In this document: positions 29,603-38,200 of the stretch, piece by piece
Position numbering within the stretch: the stretch's first letter is position 1
Layout of the letters: each line of letters begins with the position of its first letter
Origin: Ecdyonurus torrentis
Lineage: Eukaryota; Arthropoda; Insecta; Ephemeroptera; Heptageniidae
Reading direction: 5' to 3'
Length of the DNA stretch: 64,000 nucleotides
Assembly (NCBI GenBank): GCA_949318235.1
Contig: OX439131.1
Span: forward strand, 8,610,811-8,674,810
The notes under the pieces: generated by a model
What the model saw: the letters and a program-made list of their open reading frames with translations, nothing else
Databases searched by the model: none
Told to the model about the DNA's origin: nothing
Position numbers and translations under genes: made by a program

Positions 29603-31638
29603 TTTTTTTAATCTCTCAACGTGCTCTAATCTCTACCAACTATTTTCTAATTATTTTTTTAGAAGTATATTTATGTTAAAATAAAGTCTGAATTTGTCCC
29701 TCCTCCTCATTGATTTATAATGTTTTAAAAATCCTGAGCCCCATATTTGTCATCTAAAAAGTTCAATCAACTAAAAATGTTTGTCTTAAATTGTTGCTGG
29801 TCATAGCTTTTATTGATTGTAACATTGTGCTATGATCTGGTAATTGCAGGAGAGTGGAGAGTACCCTCTGACAATGACAGGTCAACAGTGGAAGAAATTC
29901 AGGACCAATTTCTGTGAGTTTGTTCAGCTATTAGTGAAGCAGTGTCAATACTCCATCATCTATGACCAGTACCTTATGGACAATGTCATCTCTTTGCTCA
30001 CTGGTCTCTCAGATTCTCAAGTTAGAGCTTTCCGACACACTGCCTCCATGGCTGGTAAGTAGTATTAACAATTTTTTCCTACAAACTTTTTTTTTCCTTC
30101 TTTTCTTTTCTTTTCCTTTCTTTTCTTTTCTTTTCCTTTCTTTTCTTTTCTTTTCTTTTCTTTTCTTTTCTTTTCTTTTCTTTTCTTTTCTTTTCTTTTC
30201 TTTTCTTTTCTTTTCTTTACACTTTCTCACTTTCTCATCCCCTATATTTGTGTGTGTGGAGCTCTGCTATTAATAAAATTTCAATTAAACAATAACAGCC
30301 ATGAAGTTGATGACTGCACTCGTGGATGTTGCATTGACTGTGTCTGTCAACCTGGACAACACTCAGCGACAGTATGAGGCAGAAAGACAGAAGACTAGAG
30401 ATAAGAGAGCCAGTGATCGTCTGGAAGCTCTCATGAGTAAACGTCAAGAGTTGGAGGAGAACATGGATGAAATCAAAAACATGCTTACCTATATGTTTAA
30501 GTCTGTCTTTGTGCATCGCTACAGGTAAGCTGTATTCAGTATTGAATTTCTTTAGCTGACATTGTAATCAAGTAATGTATTGTAGTATAAAATTGCTACC
30601 TAAATAACAAATCAATATTTTCCCCCTAAAAAAGTTCTGTTGTTTTTAAAGTTCAGCTTTTATCTAGCTAAAATGGTGACTTTGTTTATTTATTATTATT
30701 TGAAACAAATTATATTTCTACCTATGTAGTTTGCAATTGACTTAAGAACACTTAGGTATACAATATATTGTACATACATACATACATATCATGACGCTAT
30801 AATCCCTTTAGGGGTAAGCTAACAACACAGATGTTTTATCCTGACCCATTGATAGACCTCCACAACTTCCTATCCTGACATACCTCACTTGCTTCCTGCA
30901 GTCTTAAGTATCATTCACATGACGCGTTAATTTGACGCGCGTCGACGGATAAACAAAGTTGCAACAATATAAACAAATGGACCCTTTCACATGGTTTTAA
31001 AACTGACGCGTGCTGACGCGTCCTGACGTGCAAAGCTGGCATCTCCCAGCTTTCGTCGCGTCAGCGCGCGTCAGCGCGCGTCAAAATGACGGATGCATGT
31101 GAACGGTCCCATTTGTTTACAATAGCGCAGCTCGACGCGTCAGGACGCGTCAGTTTTCTGCGCATGCGCGTGCGCATGCGCAGTACGCTTTCTCATCGCT
31201 CTCATGTGAAATAGGCAAATTCTTGAACCCGTCAGCCCGCGTCAGTGTCCGTCGACGCGCGTCAAATTTACGCGTCATGTGAATGATACTTTATACCTTG
31301 TTTCTAACATTTCCTTTTGCATCTCATACTGCGTACATTCTTATTATATTGTATAACTATTAAAATAGCATTGGACAGCACTCAAGGAAGGGGAAAAAAA
31401 TGACAATACAATATGCATTATTGCACTATATGACAATAGAAAGAAAAGAAGTTATAATGTAAATCAAAGTAAAGAAAGTACAGTTGTTTAAAAATTAAAG
31501 TATGCCACATGGAAAATTATATTACCCAAAGAACTTACCTTATAGATTAATTAATATAATTAATTAATATATATTAATTATATATAATATATATATAATA
31601 TATAATTAATATATATTAATTATAATTATAATTAAATT

Positions 31639-31706
<68 letters not shown>

Positions 31707-34700
31707 TGATAATGGCACTAACCTATGTTTAAATTGCAGAGACACTCTACCTGAAATCCGTGCCATTTGCATGGCTGAGATTGGTGTGTGGATGAAGAAA
31801 TTCCACCAAAACTTCCTTGATGACTCGTACCTTAAGTATATTGGATGGACTTTGCATGACAAATGTGGAGAAGTCAGACTAAAGTGCTTGCAGGTTTGTA
31901 CTTTGCTTTAATTTGTTACTACATATAAAAAGTAATTACCATAAACTTAACAAGATCTCTGTGTCATGAGCTACATGAAATACAATTGTGTCACTTTAAT
32001 TTAGGCGTTGCAACCCCTGTACGCCTCAGAGGAACTGAAAGGCAAGTTGGAGCTGTTCACGTCCAAGTTTAAAGATCGTATTGTTGCAATGACACTGGAC
32101 AAAGAGTATGATGTAGCCGTGCAAGCAGTCAGACTGGTCATCAGCATTCTCAAGTAAGGACCTTGTACTCATTTTCATTCCTACATAAAAAACCACATCA
32201 TAAAAATTAGCTTACAAATTGAATATTATGTAAATTGTTGATTTACTTTTTAATACAGTAGTTTGTAATTTTAAATAAATTTAAAACTTATATTAGATGC
32301 AAAAAATAATAATAATAACAATAAAATAAATAAATTTAAAAATAAAATTGATAATAAAGAAAATACTATAGTACAAGAAAGATAGAGCATTTTCAATACA
32401 AAATAATAATAATAATAAAATTAACGTGCTCTAATCTCTTGCTTATTGTTTTCTAATATTGATTTGATTTTTTAACATCTAACACAACCTCCACCTAGTC
32501 AACCTCAATGTTTTCTTCCTGATTTTTAAATTTCAAACTTTTTTCATTATTATTACGCTTAAAAAAATAATTAGAAAATAGTTGGTAGAGATTAGAGCAC
32601 GTTGAATTGAAAATTAATAAAACGTAAAAATTCTGTAATTTAGATAGTAAATTGGGACTAGGGATGCAAATCATTCTAGCTTGCGTTATAATTAAAATAG
32701 ACGTTAAAAGGGATGTGGGGTATAGTGTCAATGTAAAATACGATATACCTAACATCTCACTTTCTCACACTTGATCAAAGGCACAACATTATAAAACAGC
32801 ATCAGACTTACTCTTGGCCTTAGACCGGTTTCGTCCTTTACCTAGGACTCATCAGTAAGGCTCGGCAGAGAGCTCTGTACAGCTAGAGATGGCTCACACC
32901 ACATCTGCTAACTGACTGAGCTGAGGAAGCAAGTGGCAGCCGCGTTTTTATACGCGATGCCCCCACATCTGCCCGCGCTGATTGGTTAAACAATTGCCCG
33001 CGCAAACCCGGCTTGCTGTTTAAAACCTCTCATCCTCACACTGTAATATAATATTGTGCACTAAGAGGGATGCAAGACTAGCTGCCAGCAAGCTACATGT
33101 GCCCTCCCTCACTTCCTAGAGTTCCCCAACTCCAGAAAGTTCTAGCAATGCGCCTGCCGGCCGCGCTGTGTCGTGATTCAAGCTAGTTACATTGTTTAAT
33201 ATATTGACACCGGGGTAGGAAAAGTAAAAAAGATGATAGAAATAGGAGAGATAGGATAAATACATGCGCTTTGGCATATTTTTAATTTAATTAATTTAGT
33301 ACGTGCTCTTATTGGCGTTGGCAAGTAAAAAGGGGCCGAGAATACTTTTTTACTTTTCCTACCCTGGTGTCAATATATTAAACGATGTAACTAGCTTGAA
33401 TCACGATACTGCGCGACCGGCAGGCGCATTGCTAGAACTTTCTGGAGTTGGGGAACTCTAGGAAGTGAGGGAGGGCACATGTAGCTTGCTGGCAGCTAGT
33501 CTTGCATCCCTCTTAGTGCACAATATTATATTACAGTGTGAGGATGAGAGGTTTTAAACAGCAAGCCGGGTTTGCGCGCGCAATTGTTTAACCAATCAGC
33601 GCGGGCAGATGCGGGTGCATCGCGTATAAAAACGCGGCTGCCACTTGCTTCCTCAGCTCAGTCAGTTAGCAGATGTGGTGTGAGCCATCTCTAGCTGTAC
33701 AGAGCTCTCTGCCGAGCCTTACTGATGAGTCCTAGGTAAAGGACGAAACCGGTCTAAGGCCAAGAGTAAGTCTGATGCTGTTTTATAATGTTGTGCCTTT
33801 GATCAAGTGTGAGAACGTGAGATGTTAGGTATATCGTATTTTACATTGACACTATACCCCACATCCCTTTTAACGTCTATTTTAATTATAGCGCAAGCTA
33901 GAATGATTTGCATCCCTAGTCCCAATTTACTATCTAAATTACAGAATTTTCGCGTTTTATTAATTTTCAATTCAACGTGCTCTAATCTCTACCAACTATT
34001 TTCTAATTTTTTTTTGTGTTTTTAAACGTAGTAATTACCAACCGCGATGGTTTTTTCCTATATATTTTATTTTTTTCATTATTGCTAGTATAAAAAAAGT
34101 CAAATTTTGTGTCAGAAAGTTGTAGTGTAGTTTGTTTGAATTTTAATGTGATGTGTTTTGACAGACATCACCGTGACATTCTCACTGACAAAGACTGTGA
34201 GCACGTGTATGAGCTTGTGTACTCTTCTCACCGTGCAGTGGCACAAGCAGCTGGTGAGTTCCTCAATGAACGTCTCTTTGTGCCAGACGAAGATGCAGTG
34301 TCTGGCCAGAGAACTCGCAGAGGAAAGCGTCGCCTCCCAAATACACCTCTAATCAGAGACTTAGTGCAATTCTTCATCGAGTCTGAGGTATGTGAATTTG
34401 AGCTCCTGTGCTATTATACAAGTTTTATTTGCATATAGAAACCTGATATAGTTTAGTTTTGAACTATTGTGTATTTTTTTTTTTTTTTTTTTTTTTTCCA
34501 CTTGCAGTTACATGAACATGGAGCATACCTAGTAGACTCACTCATTGAGTCTAATGAGATGATGAAAGACTGGGAGTGCATGACAGACTTGCTACTGGAA
34601 GAGCCTGGCCCAGATGAGGAACCATTAGATGATCGTCAAGAGACTAGTTTGATTGAAATCATGAGTTGCTGCATCAGACAGGCGGCTACTGGAGAACCCC

Positions 34701-35346
34701 CTGTTGGTCGTGGACCCACTCGTAAGATCCTCTCGGCCAAAGAAATCAAGCAAGTAAATGATGATAGAGCCAAGCTGACTGAGCATTTCATCCCCACACT
34801 GCCACAGCTGCTCAGCAAGTATGTTGCTGACCCTGAGAAAATCACCAACTTGATTGGAATTCCACAGCACTTTGAGCTGGACATTTATGTCTCGTCTCGA
34901 CAAGAGAAGGTATGATATAGATATAGTACAATTATTATGACCCTATGTTATGAGTTAAATAAAAGTAAATGTTTTAAAAGCTGTTGCAACCAATGCCGCC
35001 TGCCCAATTTTTTCCCGTGGTCTGTGACCAGTCCCTGACTTATATGCGTTAAATGTTTTGTGCAGAGCTTGGATGCATTGCTGCGCATAATTCAGAACCT
35101 AGTGGAGCGTCACACTGACACGGAGGTACTGGAGGGGTGTGCTAAAAGCCTCGAGACATTGTGCTGTGAAGGACTAGGTATCTTCACACGCTGTGACGTT
35201 GCTCGAAGCACTCTGATTGACATGATTGTGCACAAATATCGTGAGGCTCTTGATGAGTACAATTCACTCATAGAAGGTGTAAGTACAAGTTTTAAGTTTC
35301 AGAGAGTTAAGGTGATACAAAAATGTTATAATTGCCTTTTCTTTTT

Positions 35347-35443
<97 letters not shown>

Positions 35444-38150
35444 TTTCTTTTTTTTCTCTATAGTACTGTTAAGTACTTTAATTTTAAGCTAATATGGTAA
35501 ATAAATTTATTTGCTTTGTGATAAATAAAAAAATATGAAGGCATCAAAATATATGTAAAATTTTAAAATCAAGCATTATCAATGAATTGTTAATTATATG
35601 TGTCCTATCTATAATATGAGTTGTGCTGTTTTCAGGAAGAGGAACCAGATGAGGACGAGACTTTCAACTTGGTTCACAGTCTGAAAAAAGTCTCCATCTT
35701 CTATGCATGCCACAACATGGGAGCATGGCGCATCTTTGATTCTCTCTTTGAGTGTATTCAGAAAGCCAAGGACGGTAACAAGGTCTACCCTGATGAGGTA
35801 AGTCTTGACTACAACAGTTGTGTTGATAATTTGACTGTTGTCACGTGTAATGTTTAGGCTGTCAAGTACTGCACCTCTGCATCATTTGCAAGCATCTTGT
35901 GGGGTATGCGTCAAGTGGAGGACATGTTGGAGCGTGGCACTGCCACGGGTACTGCGACCACCACGGCACAGGAGGTGGAGAATCTCAAAACTAGGATGTT
36001 GCAGTTTATGGATGTGATGAAGGAAATGCTACTCATGTCACCCACTCAGATGTTCAAAGAAGAGGTAAACTCAAATTTATTATTAATATATATATTTTTT
36101 TTCTTCTTGTTATTACTTTGCTTTGACTGTATTTTTTTTTTTTTTTATTACAGGCATACATCACAATCTGTGATCTATTGATCTTATTCTGCTCTCAACT
36201 GGGCAGCAATCCTGCACTGGTACCTCTAGTTTATGAGCCTGATCGTGCATTGCAGCAGATGCTCAATGACTTCATTCAGAACTATGTATTTATTGATGAG
36301 GATGATGGTTAGTCGGAGTGCTCTTGCTTGTAAGAAAGTCTTTTGATTTTAATTTATTTGTTTGACCCCTTGCAGAGGACCAAGATGAACACACAAAGAT
36401 TGAGGAGCTGCACAAAAGACGTAACTTCCTCGCATCTTTCTGCAAGCTTGTTGTATACAACGTAATGCCCACGCAAGTGGCAGCTGATGTCTTCAAACAC
36501 TATGTTAAGGTGTGTATCGCTGCCTCATTTTCAGTTATGTTTGTGCACCTGCAACTTTTCAAGCCAATTTTAACTATAATTCACTTTGTAATTCTTTTTA
36601 TAAGCCTCAATTTTATTTATAATCATTATTATAAGAACATGTTTAATTTTGTCAATAATGATTTCAGTACTACAATGACTATGGTGACATTATCAAGTCA
36701 ACCCTAGGTAAAGCTCGAGAAATTAACAAGGTGAACTGTGCACGCACCATGGCAGCCAGCTTGACCATGTTGTTCCGAGACCTTCAGCGTGAGGGTGTGC
36801 GCATCAACAGGCAAAGTGAAGACTTCATCAGTCTCAAGGTAAATTTGAATCAACCAAAGTGTCATGTGATTGCATGGCAATATAAAACATAAGATGGTTA
36901 AACCTGCTAATGAAATAGAATTATTGCAGATTGGGAGTTGTTGATCTGCAAGTTTTTACAGTAATATGTGTGTTTTGATTGCAGGAGCTGGCCAAAAGGT
37001 TTGCACTCTCATTTGGACTAGATGCAGTGCGAAACAGAGAGGCCATTACTGCTCTACATAGAGAAGGAATTCTGTTCTCTGTTAACCCTCTAGAGAATGC
37101 TCTGGACCCTACAGGACCTCCACCAAATCTTCCCTTCCTTGAGATCCTCACTGAGTTCACCAACAAGCTGCTTAAGCAAGACAAGCGAGTCGTGTGAGTA
37201 CAAATTTTCTTTCTAGCTTGCTTACTATTATTATTATTTCTTATGTTTGAACTTTGAACACTACACAAAATCACTACAGTCCACTCTGATATGGTAGACT
37301 TTATAAATAATTATGTACGTGCCTATATCTTACTAATGTTGCAGACTAAACTACTTGGATCGACGCATAGCTGCTGGCATGCCATCAAGCCGTGGTGAGG
37401 ACTGGCAGCCTCTACTAATGTATCGCAACAGCTTGGTGCATGGAGAGACTGACCAGCCTCCACAGACCTCCAAGAGAGCTTACAGTCGTAAGCGCAAGGA
37501 TGCAGGTATGTAGTAGTGATTGAAGGAGTTTTTTTTTATTGATGTAAAAAAACACAGATACAGTACATGGTAACAAGAGAAAGAAGAAGAAAACTTATTA
37601 ATATGTTGTTATGGGAATACGTATTATAATATATGTCGTTAATGTTACCATCCATGTATGTAATAATTAGAGAAAAGGATAGAAACTTATCAGTTTGTTT
37701 AAAATCACAGTGTTATGCATGCTGGTTTGATGTGCGAGAGACTACAAGTTTGCTTCTCAGAGGGTATTATATAATATCCATGCTTACCCAATGAAGTAAA
37801 CAAACTACACTTTACAATTTTGTTCAAAATGAACTCTCTACATTTGGCGCTTCTACTAGTTTAACAGGAGAACTAAAAAGGTGAACTTGGAATTTGTAAA
37901 ATGTAGATCGATCATTTTGAACAAAATTTGTAAAGTGTAGTTCATTCACTTTGACGGGTAAGCATTGATATGCAACTTTTTTAGAGGCCGTATTTTTTCT
38001 CTCACATCTTTTTATCAATTAAGTATTGCAAAACTGTTTTTTTCCTTAATTATTATCTAGCACACAAGTTGCTTATTCTGTCCCTTGTATGTGCTGTGTG
38101 CTATTTCTTATATTTGCTTTCAATACCTGGCTTGCAATTTAGTTTAGTTT

Positions 38151-38200
<50 letters not shown>

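Larger units (their letters stand above)
32561..34013. mobile_element. Hammerhead-ribozyme-bearing palindromic retroelement (STAG intron 8)
   Basis: Two arms of about 660 bp (32561-33230 and 33348-34013) surround a loop of about 118 bp. The outer ends read AATTAGAAAATAGTTGGTAG. Each arm contains, reading outward, a CCAAT box, a TATAAAA box, TCAGT, and a complete type I hammerhead ribozyme. Both arms carry mirrored copies of the same noncoding frame. No reverse transcriptase, GIY-YIG or transposase frame is present. Promoter-plus-hammerhead terminal units are known from Penelope-like elements and retrozymes; inverted terminal copies are a known Penelope arrangement. The class assignment is inference; the ribozyme folds are seen directly. 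A partial third terminus (CGTGCTCTAATCTCT) lies at 32423-32440. Confidence 0.85.

Noticed and set aside
30009..30273. Lys-rich and Phe/Leu-rich frames over the TTTTC array
   Set aside because: Pure microsatellite translation inside STAG intron 5.
32495..32755. Open frame starting [13 protein letters not shown], mirrored at 33822-34025
   Set aside because: Each is the complement of the other because they lie in palindrome arms; the frame covers noncoding ribozyme-element sequence and matches no known retroelement protein.
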